A DNA stretch of 64,000 bases from the NCBI GenBank assembly GCA_023055425.1, contig JALGPY010000004.1, positions 114,803,504-114,867,503 on the forward strand, written 5' to 3'. The notes below the pieces were generated by a model that was given only the letters and a program-made list of their open reading frames with translations, did not search any database and was not told where the DNA came from. Origin of the DNA: Linanthus parryae (Eukaryota > Streptophyta > Magnoliopsida > Ericales > Polemoniaceae). Position 1 is the first letter of the stretch. Every line of letters begins with the position of its first letter. Positions 11,351-21,541 of this stretch are shown here, piece by piece. The position numbers and the translations under genes were made by a program.

Positions 11351-11415
11351 AAATGCACTATTCACACTTTAAATTGGAACATACGAAATAACTGAGGAAA
11401 TAAACGTTCCGAATA

Positions 11416-11530
11416 CAGTAAAGCCTCTACAAATTAAGACTCGATAAAATTATAACCTTGATAAAATTACTAATTTGTCCAGCCCCAACTTGGGACAGTA
11501 CGAAATTGGACCCCAATCGATAAAATAATA
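11416..11530. repeat. Transposon-end-like AT-rich stretch
   Basis: Begins cagtaaagcctctacaaatt and continues with cgataaaatta and cttgataaaattactaattt repeats, resembling a common plant DNA-transposon end. No matching opposite end was found. Confidence 0.3.
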
Positions 11531-11555
11531 AGATAATAATGTTTTTGAAATCTCA

Positions 11556-12074
11556 GTGTATATATATTGGTTTTTTGCTATCTTGCGTGCCCATTGTGGA
11601 GGTCTTCAAGTTGACTTTGCGTTTAACCGCTTAGTTGCTGTGATTCGTGCTCACTATGCACGTTTACACGCTATGGCTCCCGAACTGAAGACTGAAATTA
11701 GCAAGATGCTTACATTTATTGAATCTAGAGAACTTGCATGTTCGGAGCTGAAAGAAGAGATGAAACAACAAAAACTAGAGGAAGAGATTGAACAGCTAGA
11801 CTTGAAGGAGAGCTCGCGGGGACCTTGCAAAGAGAGTAATGTGGTATCAGGGAAAGAGACCTCAATTTGCAAGCTGGAGAAAGAGATTGAACACTACCGC
11901 GAAGTTTTGAAGCAGCTTGAGAGAAAACTTCCAAACTCATGCATGGCCGCGGAAGACAGTATATATAATGCTCCGAAGCTGATGGGAGAAACTGCAGGGA
12001 TCAGTATCTTGCCAGAGTACTTGCTTCTACAAAGGCATGTTGCAGGTTTATGGGTCCTTTCTAAATGCCAATAA
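11556..12074 (+). CDS. Unrecognised coiled-coil reading frame
   Basis: A 172-codon frame. From about residue 15 it looks like real coding sequence: DFAFNRLVAVIRAHYARLH, a charged region, then heptad-like K/E/L stretches (ELKEEMKQQKLEEEIEQL, KLEKEIEHYREVLKQLERKL) typical of a coiled coil. The first ~12 residues (MYIYWFFAILRA) look like intron sequence, so the frame is probably an internal exon with an acceptor near 11608. I do not recognise the family. It may belong to the DC1 gene upstream (C-terminal coiled coils occur in some DC1 proteins) or be an independent fragment. Confidence 0.4.
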   Translation: MYIYWFFAILRAHCGGLQVDFAFNRLVAVIRAHYARLHAMAPELKTEISKMLTFIESRELACSELKEEMKQQKLEEEIEQLDLKESSRGPCKESNVVSGKETSICKLEKEIEHYREVLKQLERKLPNSCMAAEDSIYNAPKLMGETAGISILPEYLLLQRHVAGLWVLSKCQ

Positions 12075-13940
12075 AGGGTGTTATCGAGCTTGACTGGAGA
12101 GGAGATATAACTGTGTGAAGAGATTATCAATTGATAGATCATAAATCAAACAGGTAAGAACTTTGGAGAAGCTACTGAAGAGAAGCTTCTGTTGTTGCTC
12201 ATTAAGTTGGATGTTTGAATATTTGAAATTTTTTGTTGTGGAAACTGATTCTAATTGTTCTTTCATGTTATTTATATTATTTGTAGTGGGGTGGGTTTGT
12301 TTTGTTTGGCATCTGGTGGTTTTCCATATTATGTTGAGGTTTTGCAGAGTGTTTGGACCTATAATGTAAACTTCTGACGAGTGGAAGTACAAACACATTT
12401 TCTTTCTGGACACGAATCTTTCTTTGTTCATGAAGTTAAATAAACGGCCAACCGATCATTGTGATTTCCAGTTATGGAGTACTATAATATAAATACCATT
12501 TCCTTTTCTTATGCTTTTCATGTCCACACTTCTCGGGATCCATGACATGATGTATTATGCTTCGTGTATCATATTTCTCTGTGCAGGGTGATCCATTAAG
12601 TTGTCACTGTTATGAGTGTTCTATTTCACTTGGAGCGCCTGCGTTGTGGTTTACATGTGGTGCTCCAGTCCAAGCATCCTGAATGACTGAGTAATCTCCA
12701 ATAGTTTTTGGTTTTATTTAACTTATACGCATGAATATTGAGTTATTTCAATATCTGGTATCTGTTTCCCATGTGTCCTCAATCTTGGATTTTATCATTA
12801 AGAACATCTGTTTTCTAATCTTTTCTTCTCTATTTTGCTCAGGAATGTAATGTTTTTGCATCGTGTCATGCAGGGTACAAATGATATACACGGCAATGGA
12901 GGTGGTGGTTGTAGTATTTGAGGTAAAATGAAACAAAGGAAGACAAACATGGTCTCAATGGGCAGATCCCTCCCCAGATGAGAGTTGTGGAGAAATGAAA
13001 AAAAGGTTGGGTGAGTATAGCTGCAAACCAGTGCTAATGCTGCAGAAGGTTCCCTAGACACTGTATATTCTTCTTCTATGGCCACTACATGTGAAGGATG
13101 GTTATCATGTTTGTGCTGGATGCAAGCTCTTGTTTGATCAGGTCAGTTTTTAATTGACAGCAAAACTTCTCTACTTCCTGCCAAAATTTCAGTCATGGCA
13201 GTCTTAGTGCAGCTTGTGGTGTGATAATGGTTGGTCTAGTTTATTAGACATCCTAAGAGTCTGGAAAACACAACAAACACTGTGCGAACCTCGAGAAAAT
13301 GCAAACTTTTAGTAATATCCATTTTTTTCTGAAAAGACAACACTTATTACCCATGTTTTAACACAATTTTAGTAGTGCCCCTGGTGAAGCTATGAAAATG
13401 CCCCGCCGTTCTTTAAAACTTAGTAGGATTGTGCTCCAGTACTTCCTAATTCCTGCCTCCGTCCCTCGTGAGTGAATGTCGAGAAAATAGAATGGAGTTG
13501 CTGGTATATGTGAAAACAATAGCTTAGTAAATTGCGAGAGATCATCAGACTTCAGAAATTATGTGTTCTCCGTTACTGCTATAGCCTTATACGTACACTG
13601 GTAAGAACAAGCGTCACTTCCTTACGGTTGAGGGGGATCCTTCCTTTCAACCCATCCATCTAACAGAGTTGTAGAGGCGGCATTTTCCAACTGCAGCCAC
13701 GTTCAGTGGATTAGTGATTCAGTATCGACCAACCGAGGCTATCAGATGTAGAATTGTTTAGGATCTCATAATCCCGCTACATTGTGCTAAATCATCAGAC
13801 TTGAGAAATTTTTGCTTGAATTCCATCTCAACAATGTTCATTTTCACCTGATACCTCAATTGTCAGCCACAATGGTAAATCCAAGAGGTTATTGCACATA
13901 TTTCTGCATACACATCCAAACGTCAGAACTCACATACATA
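12075..13940 (+). other. AT-rich DNA with one possible small exon
   Basis: Mostly featureless. At 13088-13141 the plus strand reads HVKDGYHVCAGCKLLFDQ followed by a good donor (cag|gtcagt at 13142). The G-Y-H-x-C-x-G-C pattern resembles half of a C1-type zinc repeat, and could be another exon of a DC1-like gene. Nothing else supportable is seen. Confidence 0.3.
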
Positions 13941-14200
13941 CCACTCCGTCCCACCTCTATTGCACCATTTGGACATTTTTATCACTATTCACTGAGTCAC
14001 TTTGACCTGACTATTTGGATAGTAAAATTTTATAATTTTTAGATAATTTTTTCGTAGTGTTGTAGAGTAGCTCTTATTCTAAGAGACCATAAAAAATTGT
14101 CAAAAAATTACATCGTTTTGCAATCCAAATCACCGGGTCAAAGTGACCCAGTTACGGGTGAAAAAAGTCCAAATAGTGCGTTAGAGATGGGACAGAGTGG
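13941..14200. mobile_element. Long-hairpin MITE, family A copy 2
   Basis: 260 bp. Left end ccactccgtcccacctct, right end agagatgggacagagtgg; the internal arms tcactttgacctgactat and gtcaaagtgaccca are inverted. TA on both sides. The 65-codon frame across it is a by-product of the hairpin. Confidence 0.8.
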
Positions 14201-14472
14201 TACAAGTTTGCGTTCGGAAGCACCAACAGAGATCACTGACAACCACCATTTTCATGGCGGTCACCACCCTCTCTGGCTAGGTTCCGGCAGTTGATCTAAT
14301 CCCCCATGGACAAAGTAATACTTCCAGCGTGTCCAGCCACCATAAAAGGGACATGTTGTATAGATGCCTGGCAGGCGCCTTAAACATACACCTTAGTTTT
14401 GACCATATAATTAGCCAAATACTGAGATTTCACAAGTGGGTTTACTCTAATCTCAGGTTAGATTATTATACC

Positions 14473-14560
14473 TATTCATGCTATGTCTTGCTTAAGATAA
14501 CTTATTTTGCTTAGTATACGTATTCATGCTATGTCTTGCTTAAGATAACTTATTTTGCTT
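14473..14560. repeat. 48-bp period direct duplication
   Basis: About 40 bp beginning tattcatgctatgtcttgct occur at 14473 and again, identical, at 14521. Confidence 0.75.
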
Positions 14561-15074
14561 TTCCGTGTGTTATATAGACTGTGTTAATGTTAATAGGGAT
14601 CCCGAAGGAGGTCATGAAGCAGGGTTAAGGAAACTGGAAGAAAAGGCTGAGCAACTTCCCTCTAACATGAATTAGAGAGAAGAAAAGGCCATGTAAATCT
14701 TAGTCATCCTTACTCCGACTGTTAAACGAGGTTATCGTTTATAAATGGACTGAGCTCATCAGCTGTACTATAATGTTTCTTACTGAACACTGCTTCATGT
14801 AGATCTTAGTCATCATTACCTTAATTCACCAAACAAATGTGTGGATTAGTATACTTCAGTTGGTATTAAGAAACTTTTGTTCATATCTTAGATCTGTTTT
14901 TCGTTCAGATCTGAAAACGACAACAATTCCCAATACAATGTCTTTGGCCGAAGACTGGTGGTGTTTGTGGGGGCCACATACGGGACTTGTTATTCATGTG
15001 GAAAAAACTATTAGATGGTCCTCTAACACCAGGGACTACAATGCTCGTTTTGGGTACTTGAAGTAAGTGAGCTA
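14561..15074. other. Intergenic DNA, no recognised feature
   Basis: No domain, RNA gene or repeat end is visible; only short chance frames. Confidence 0.45.
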
Positions 15075-15185
15075 GTATCACCTGCATGTTTGATAACTGT
15101 GTTTGTAAATAGTTAGAAGTAGCATTTTTCGTGGGAGTATCACTGCATGTTTGATAATTCTGTTTGTAAATAGTTAGAAGTAGCA
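15075..15185. repeat. ~62-bp period direct duplication
   Basis: gtatcacctgcatgtttgat... at 15075 is repeated, with two or three changes, at 15137, both copies ending in gtaaatagttagaagtagca. Confidence 0.7.
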
Positions 15186-15359
15186 CTGTATTTAGTCTGT
15201 TTTCCTTTTCAATTTTGCTTTAAAACACCAATTTTCAAGAGATAGTAAATTAGGTGTTCTTTTTCTTGAGTTGTTTTTATTTGTTTTCAAACAGTTATCA
15301 AACTTGCTCTTTTGCGACTCGACTCTGCGTTAAATTTTTTTCCTGAAGGTTCTCTACAG

Positions 15360-15473
15360 TTTTTTTTTTTTTTTTTTTTTTGAGAAATTGTTATTGTCGT
15401 CAATCGGATTTGAACCCGGAACCTCATGCAGGGGCTTCCAACGCTCTACCACTTGAGCTACCACCCTAGCTGC
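15360..15473 (-). mobile_element. tRNA-derived SINE, copy 1
   Basis: On the minus strand it begins GCTAGGGTGGTAGCTCAAGT and holds a pol III A box (tagctcaagtgg) and B box (ggttcaaatcc) at tRNA-like spacing, then a short body and a poly-A tail (poly-T at 15360-15381). Near-identical 10-bp flanks, ttctctacag (15350-15359) and ttctctatag (15474-15483), are the target duplication. It is too short and poly-A ended to be a tRNA gene. Confidence 0.8.
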
Positions 15474-15880
15474 TTCTCTATAGTGTTGGGTTAGAGAATC
15501 TTAAACATACCTAAATGTTTGTGAAATCCGTACCACATTTTACCACTCTGTTTTTTCTCTTTTCCATCATTTTACTTTAAGAGTCATGTTTGACCGACTA
15601 CTTTAGGTAACGACATGATAAGAAAATGTGTTAATTTTGACGGAACATTTACATATTTCTTAACACTACACTGTTATGAAAAAAATTAACACATTTTCAT
15701 ATAATATCGTTAGCTAACTTAGTTGGTCAACATGACTAAAGTCAAATGATGAAAAAGAGAAGAATCAGAGTGGTAAGTAATTGCATCAATCCCACGACTT
15801 GGATTGCTTTAGTGTTGCATCAGTTGAAGGTTATGAAGTTATGACTCTCGATCCCTAGTTACATAATTTATCTCTGATTA

Positions 15881-16560
15881 GAGCATCTCCAATGGACTGC
15901 TAAAAGTTGTTCTAATTCTATAATTATAGCATTATAGCGCTCCAATGGGGTGTCAAAAGTTGTGGTAATTTTAAAAAATATAGCATTGTGCTATACTTGG
16001 TTTCAAATTTGAGACCAAGTATAGGATTGTGATAAATATAGAACCAGTATTCTATCCATTGATCTCTTGATTTTTATTTACATATTTGCCATTTTGACCA
16101 CATTGAACTATCATATTAACTTTATGTCGCGATAGTTATTAACGTAGGTATAAGATTAGATTACATTGTAAAAGATGTTTGGTTATTATGGTAGTTGATG
16201 GAGTATATAATTGGTAATTTAGAATAAAAAATTAGTTTTAATTCATATTAACTTTATGTCGCGATGATTATTAATGTTGGCATAAAATTTGATTACATTG
16301 TAAAAGATGTTTGGTTATTATGGTAGTTGATGGAGTATATAATTAGTAATTTAGAATTAAAAATTAGTTTTAATTCATATTAACTTTATGTCGCGATGAT
16401 TATTAATGTAAGCATAAAATTTGATTACATTGTAAAAGATATTTGGTTATTATGGTAGTTGATGGAGTGTATAATTAGTAGTTTAAGATAAAAAAATAGT
16501 TTTTAATTTGAAATAGCATTTGAAATAGAATTGCATGCCACATATAAATTGAGCATGAAA
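15881..16560. mobile_element. Possible PIF/Harbinger-like MITE, one end only
   Basis: Starts gagcatctccaatgg after tta, the same end as complete elements elsewhere in this window, but I could not find the matching inverted end. The 132-bp tandem repeat lies inside the suspected body. The right limit is a guess. Confidence 0.3.
16112..16507. repeat. Three tandem copies of a 132-bp unit
   Basis: The unit starts catattaactttatgtcgcg at 16112, 16244 and 16376, an exact 132-bp period, with few substitutions between copies. It is AT-rich and non-coding. Confidence 0.9.
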
Positions 16561-17449
16561 TACTATAAATTCCAAAATTCACTATTTATGTCATAAATTT
16601 AATTGTAGAAATGAGATCTCCTCTCCTCTTTTCCATCCAAAGCTAAAAGAAACGATGCAACAAATCAGATACAGCAAGCACATCGGAGCCGTCCATAGAA
16701 GATGATCAATGGTTAACGTTAGGGTTGGTCGGAACTAGTCCCTGATGTACTCAAATCTGCCCTTTTGTGTGGCAAGTGTGGTGGGAATTGCTGTTTCAGT
16801 GCTCTGACCCGTTGCCGATTTCCTGCAGTAATTTAATTGGATTTGTACACCAGAAAGTGAGTACCAGCTGCTCTAGAGACCAATGCAACAGAGAGATTCC
16901 CCTTGGACATTGGCATGTGAACTTTCGTCAACTTTTATTTCCTTTTGAGCATTGGGTGCGGACAACTTCTTCCACCTACTGACTGCTCTCTTGATACTCG
17001 AGTCATATAATTTGTCATTTCTCATCATCATCACTCTCTCCCATGCCATTCACTACTCCATCTACTGCACTCTCTTTTCTCTCCAAAGTTTTTACACTAA
17101 AATTTGCTTTGTGTACTGTGTACTGGCTAGCTAGCTAAAGGTAGCTCAAAATAGAGACAAAAGAGAGACCTCAATGATTTTTACCCCCTTTCAATCTCAA
17201 CCATCCATCTCCCACCTATCTTCATTTTTTAGGATGGGTTTTCGACATACAACTCACATGGACTAGAAGTTCGCTGATAATGCTATACATGTACGAGAAT
17301 TGAGGGATAATCTCAACGCAATATTGATGGGGTCATCTGTTTCATACTGTCGGCCAACATATATTGCATTGATGTTAAATGTCAAAAGTTCTCTAGGGTA
17401 GAAAACACTTCCATTCCTCAAGTTTCTGATGCGAGACATTCCACCTCTC
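16510..17449. other. Intergenic DNA, no recognised feature
   Basis: Two short frames near 16767-17134 show no family features. Pyrimidine-rich stretches around 17030-17090 suggest leader-like sequence but no gene follows. Confidence 0.4.
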
Positions 17450-18007
17450 GAGCATCTCTAACAGCGTAATTGTCTTTGGACTAAATTTGTACCTACTGTA
17501 AATTTTACACCAACAAGCACTTTTTGAGTTGTCGCTCTAGCAGATGGCATAAATATATGTCACCAGTATTATTTTATCATTTCATAGTTTTTGTTATTAA
17601 ACAATCATGTACTACACACACACATATATATATAAATTTAATAACGAAATAATTTTTGCAAAAAGTAAAAAATTAATTATTCATAATTTTCATTATTAAA
17701 CAATCTGTAACTTTTTCTTGTGTTTTTTCACTTTGATATTTGATTTGTTTTTTTACACTTTCTGAAATTAGCGTTATCTTACCCACAAATTCGTTGGATT
17801 TGCAGTAGAGGAGCAGAGGATTAAAATTGATTTTTTAAAATTTTACAGAAGGGTCCAATGTTTTTGGTTTAGGCCAGATTTGGTCCAAAAACAGGCCATG
17901 TGTAAATATATGTCAGATTTTGCACCATCTGTTGGAACTAATTTTTGGATAAAGTTGACATATTTTTATGTCAAAGACAGATTATCCACCATCTATTGGA
18001 GATGCTC
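17450..18007. mobile_element. PIF/Harbinger-like MITE, ~558 bp
   Basis: Left end gagcatctctaacagcg and right end ctattggagatgctc are inverted repeats. Inner words (tttggacta...ttttacacc; ttggataaa) match the shorter element at 35985-36327. TTA follows on the right, but the left trinucleotide is ctc, so the target duplication is not preserved. A tattaaacaatc word is repeated inside, suggesting internal duplication. Confidence 0.65.
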
Positions 18008-18331
18008 TTATAGTTTGGAAAATGACACTTCCACTCACTGAGCATGTCAAATTTCAGGACACGTGCACTCTTGAATTGTGACGTCGTTAGTCTGAGAGTG
18101 GACGTCCATCGCTAAAAGTAGTTTTTGGGACATATATGCCTTTATTATGAAATAACACAATCAAGTTTGTAAGTGTCCTGAAGTTTGACACACTACAAGG
18201 GTGACATTGTCCTTTTCCAAGCTGGAAGGGGCTGAAAATATCTTTACGTTAAACTTGAGGAGATGAGAGTGTCTTTAACCAAAAAAATTGTTTCTTAAAA
18301 AAATCTACCTGAATACCCTTTGTTCTCCTCC

Positions 18332-18338
18332 TATAAAA
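18332..18338 (+). promoter_or_regulatory. TATA box of thaumatin-like gene 1
   Basis: tataaaa lies 88 bp upstream of the ATG at 18420, consistent with a leader of about 55 bases. The equivalent position upstream of gene 2 lacks this motif. Confidence 0.65.
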
Positions 18339-18419
18339 CCAAACTCAATCTCTGTCCCGAAGAAGTAGATCGAAGACCGCACAATTGTCTTGTCTCTTGC
18401 TTCTCTCTCATTTCCAACC

Positions 18420-19594
18420 ATGGTGGACACAATGCAGAAGAACCCGGTTTACATCTTCATTGCTCTGTATCTCTTCATGGCCATTTCAGGTACACACTCT
18501 CCCCCTTTATTACTTTGAGTTTAGTCTATGGTAGGCCATTGTTTACAGACCTGAAAACATAGCTCAAACACACTCAGATCTTTAGATTCAGAAGAAGCAT
18601 TCTTAGTAGATGCAGATGCTTAATGGCTAGTGAGTGCACATGGTATTCCCCCAAATATTGTGCATATGGGGGTGAATGTGTCATCTGGTTGGGTTTCACT
18701 TGTCCAAAACAGCCACTCTGATACATTTTGTTTTTGATTGATCCTCTAATACATTTTCACAAACAGTTGATATGCATATATTCGCTATTCATTTTTTCCC
18801 CGCAGACATTTTCACTAACAGTTAGAGTGCGTGTAGATGTCCTAGAGGCAATCTATTTTAGTATGAATATTATTACAGCAGTTCTTAATTTTGAGCTGAT
18901 TTTTGTTGCAGTTGAGGTTTCCGCAACAACAATGACAATCATCAACAAGTGCTCCCACCCAGTCTGGCCCGGGATCCAACCCAGCGCCGGCCAGCCCATC
19001 CTCGCCCGCGGCGGCTTCAAGCTCCTCCCCCATAAATCCTACCCCCTCGACCTCCCCGCCGCCTGGTCCGGCCGGATCTGGGGCCGCCACGGCTGCTCCT
19101 TCGACGCCTCCGGCCACGGCCGCTGCGCCACCGGCGACTGCGGCGGCGCCCTCTTCTGCAACGGCATCGGCGGCTCCCCTCCGGCGACACTCGCCGAAAT
19201 CACCCTCGGGCACGACCAGGACTTCTATGACGTCAGCCTCGTCGACGGATATAACCTCGCCATCTCCATCTTACCTATTAAAGGCACCGGAAAGTGCAGC
19301 TCCGCCGGATGCGTCAGCGACCTGAACATGATGTGCCCGGTGGGTCTGCAGGTGAGGTCGCAGGATAAGCGGAGCGTGGTCGCGTGTAAGAGCGCGTGCT
19401 CGGCTTTTAACTCGCCGAGGTACTGCTGTACTGGAGTTTTTGGGTCGCCGCAAGCGTGTAAGCCGACGGCGTACTCGAGGATATTCAAGGCGGCGTGTCC
19501 GAAGGCGTATTCGTATGCGTATGATGATCCGACGAGCATTGCTACTTGTACTGGTAGCAACTATTTGGTCACTTTCTGTCCCACCCACCACTAG
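18420..19594 (+). CDS. Thaumatin-like (PR-5) protein 1
   Basis: Two exons: 18420-18489 and 18912-19594, joined across a 422-bp GT-AG intron (tcag|gtacac ... ttgcag|ttgagg), giving 250 residues. Exon 1 encodes a secretory signal peptide (VYIFIALYLFMAIS). The rest is a complete thaumatin fold with 16 cysteines for eight disulfides and the family signature around GHGRCATGDCGG. Acidic-cleft residues are E in TLAEITLG and the two D in DFYDVSLVDGYN. Family members are secreted or vacuolar defence proteins, some antifungal or glucan-binding. Ending at CPTHH without a long C-terminal extension suggests secretion. The first half of exon 2 is strikingly GC-rich compared with the surroundings. The neighbour at 24790 is a near-identical tandem copy. 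An in-frame ATG within the intron is not the start: exon 1 gives the signal peptide. Confidence 0.93.
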
Positions 19595-19873
19595 CTCCGG
19601 CGACGGTAACGGCGTTTGGGTCACTCTGAGATCTGTTTGATGGGTTTGTTAGGCTGTAGCAGGGATTAATTAGTTTTAGACTTTGTATTAATTTAAGGAA
19701 TGTTATTGAGACAGTATTGTTATTATTTCATTCGTAATGGCGGTGTCATTGCTTTGGATTAGTGTAGCAGTGCTGCTAGGGGATGTTTTACTTTGGAGTA
19801 GTACTTAATGGTGGTATTACTGTAGTTGTTATTATTGAAGGACGAGTTTGCGACTGTAGGATAACTAGTAGTA

Positions 19874-20130
19874 TCACTCTGTCCCATCTCTAACCCACCA
19901 TTTGACTTTTTTCATCCGTATCTGGGTCATTTTGACCCGGTGATTTGGATCGTAAAAATATGTAATTTTTTTGACAACTTTGTATGGTCTTTTAGAATAA
20001 GAGCTACTCTACATCACTACGAAAAATTATCTAAAAATTACAAAGTTTTGCTATCTTAATCATCGGGTCAAAGTGGCCCAGTAAATAGTGGTAAAAGTCT
20101 AAATGGTACAAAAGAGGTGAGACGGAGTGG
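19874..20130. mobile_element. Long-hairpin MITE, family A copy 3
   Basis: 257 bp. Left end tcactctgtcccatctct, right end agaggtgagacggagtgg; interior gacccggtgatttggat and atcatcgggtcaaagtgg inverted. TA on each side. It sits in the 3' flank of thaumatin-like gene 1 and is not present at the homologous place behind gene 2. Confidence 0.8.
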
Positions 20131-20147
20131 TACTACTTTTCTATGTA

Positions 20148-20386
20148 ACACTTCTTTCTCATCTGTTTTGACTTTTAGTCTTTTACCATTATTCACTGGG
20201 TCACTTTGATTTTGGATAGCAAAACGATTTAATTTTTCTATAATTTTTTCATGATGTTGTAGAATACAAGTTAATCTACAACACCATTGAACAATTATCC
20301 AAAAATTAAATCGCTTCGCTATTCAAATCATCTGGTCAAAGTAACCCAGTTACGAGTTAAAAAGTTAAAGCAATGAGAAAGAGATG
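20148..20386. mobile_element. Long-hairpin MITE, family A copy 4 (eroded)
   Basis: The same interior arms (tcactttgattttggatagc / gctattcaaatcatctggtc) and the same fold-back arrangement as the other copies, but the terminal repeats are decayed (acttctttctcatctg versus gagaaagagatggta). Limits are approximate. Confidence 0.65.
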
Positions 20387-20989
20387 GTACGAAGAAAATA
20401 AGGGACTTTGAAAAGAAATTTTATATAATTGAAGGACTTATTTGCAATTGTAGAATAGTTTTAAATTATTGCTGGATTTTTTTTTGCAATAATGTTCATT
20501 GTAGAGTATATATTTTTTTTTTTTTGAGAAGGAAGCATTATCATTAATTAAAACAAGAACAATACAAAATCCACTGCAAAATGATACTAGATCTAGCAAC
20601 CAAATCATATAAACTGCAAATATGCTAGAATAAGAGGCGAGATGATGCTGACAGCTGAAGAGGAGGCAGGCCTTGGATGATGTACTTCCAGTTCTATTGC
20701 AAGGGGAAAGCTCAGTATGATGGGTCAAGAATTGTTGGAAGCTTGGGATGCAGAGAGCTCAGGTAGAAAGTGAATATACTACATATACTGTTCAGTTTAA
20801 TTCGAACTAAGCCGAGATAGCCAAAATGTTCGTTTTCCTATGTAGGACGTTGCTTTGTTTGTTTGCTTTTAGACCCATCTTGATCAAAAAAAAAGAAAGT
20901 GGCAAAAAAAAAAATCCATATCCAGCAGACCCTTCTGACGTCTAGGCGGCCAAGTTCACAAAGAGAAGCTGGCTTCTTTTCCGTGGTAT

Positions 20990-21023
<34 letters not shown>

Positions 21024-21248
21024 AGACAGAGAGAAGCAAGGCAACCTGATTAGAAACGAACAAGAGACAAACAACCAACCCTAAAAACAAAAACGATTAG
21101 AGGACTGAAACTAGTAGAAAGGGACAAAATAAATGATGCCTGAACTGCATAAGACTGTCCCATGTCTCGACAGTTCCAGCATAAGGTCGTCATGGCTGAA
21201 CTAGAGATTGTTCCAACCCGGGCAGGTAGAGAAATCAAGACGCAAATA
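20387..21248 (-). mobile_element. Probable LINE 3'-end fragment and poly-A tracts
   Basis: A poly-T run at about 20513-20524 followed by gagaaggaagcattatcatt reads, on the minus strand, as a transcript end running into poly-A, typical of plant LINE tails. The body (to about 20760) has no recognisable domain. A second homopolymer, about 30 A at 20990-21020, and further A-rich blocks follow. The rest of this interval shows nothing else. Confidence 0.4.
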
Positions 21249-21506
21249 CTTCCTCTGTTTCTTCTCTTTCTTCCACTTTTGAGTTTTACCACTATTCATC
21301 ATGCCTCTTTGACCCGATAATTTGATTAGCAATACGATGGAATTTTTTGCTAAATTTTCATGGTGTTGTGCAGTCAACTTTACTCTACGACATCATGAAA
21401 GATTACTGAAAAATTGCATCGTTTTGCTATCCAAATCATCGGGTCAAAGTGACATGCCTACGGATGAAAAAGTCAAAACTGGAAGAAAGAGAAGAAACAG
21501 ACCAAG
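21249..21506. mobile_element. Long-hairpin MITE, family A copy 5
   Basis: 258 bp. The ends cttcctctgtttcttctc and gagaagaaacagaccaag are inverted; internal gacccgataatttgatt and aaatcatcgggtcaaagtga match the family core. TA on both sides. Confidence 0.8.
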
Positions 21507-21541
21507 TATATGAGAAATGCTTAACAGAGACCCATCAAGTT

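Larger units (their letters stand above)
7855..11415 (-). mobile_element. Ty1/copia relic, interrupted by a LINE-like insertion
   Basis: Minus-strand integrase, hinge, reverse transcriptase and RNase H fragments run in order from ~11350 to 8170. A polypurine-like tgagcgggagag motif near 8050 is followed by an LTR-like stretch (about 8050 down to 7855) containing a TATA-like tatatata. Gag and protease are not found. The element is broken by stops and frameshifts and by the 8687-9794 insertion. Confidence 0.7.

Noticed and set aside
14097..14294. 65-codon frame near 14.1 kb
   Set aside because: It is contained largely in a hairpin MITE and starts inside its arm.
15389..15470. tRNA gene on the minus strand
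   Set aside because: A and B boxes are present, but a poly-A tail, flanking duplication and a second dispersed copy show it is a SINE.
18842..19213. Antisense alanine/glycine-rich ORF opposite thaumatin-like gene 1 (also opposite gene 2)
   Set aside because: A by-product of the GC-rich sense exon; the sense frame carries the family signature and all cysteines.
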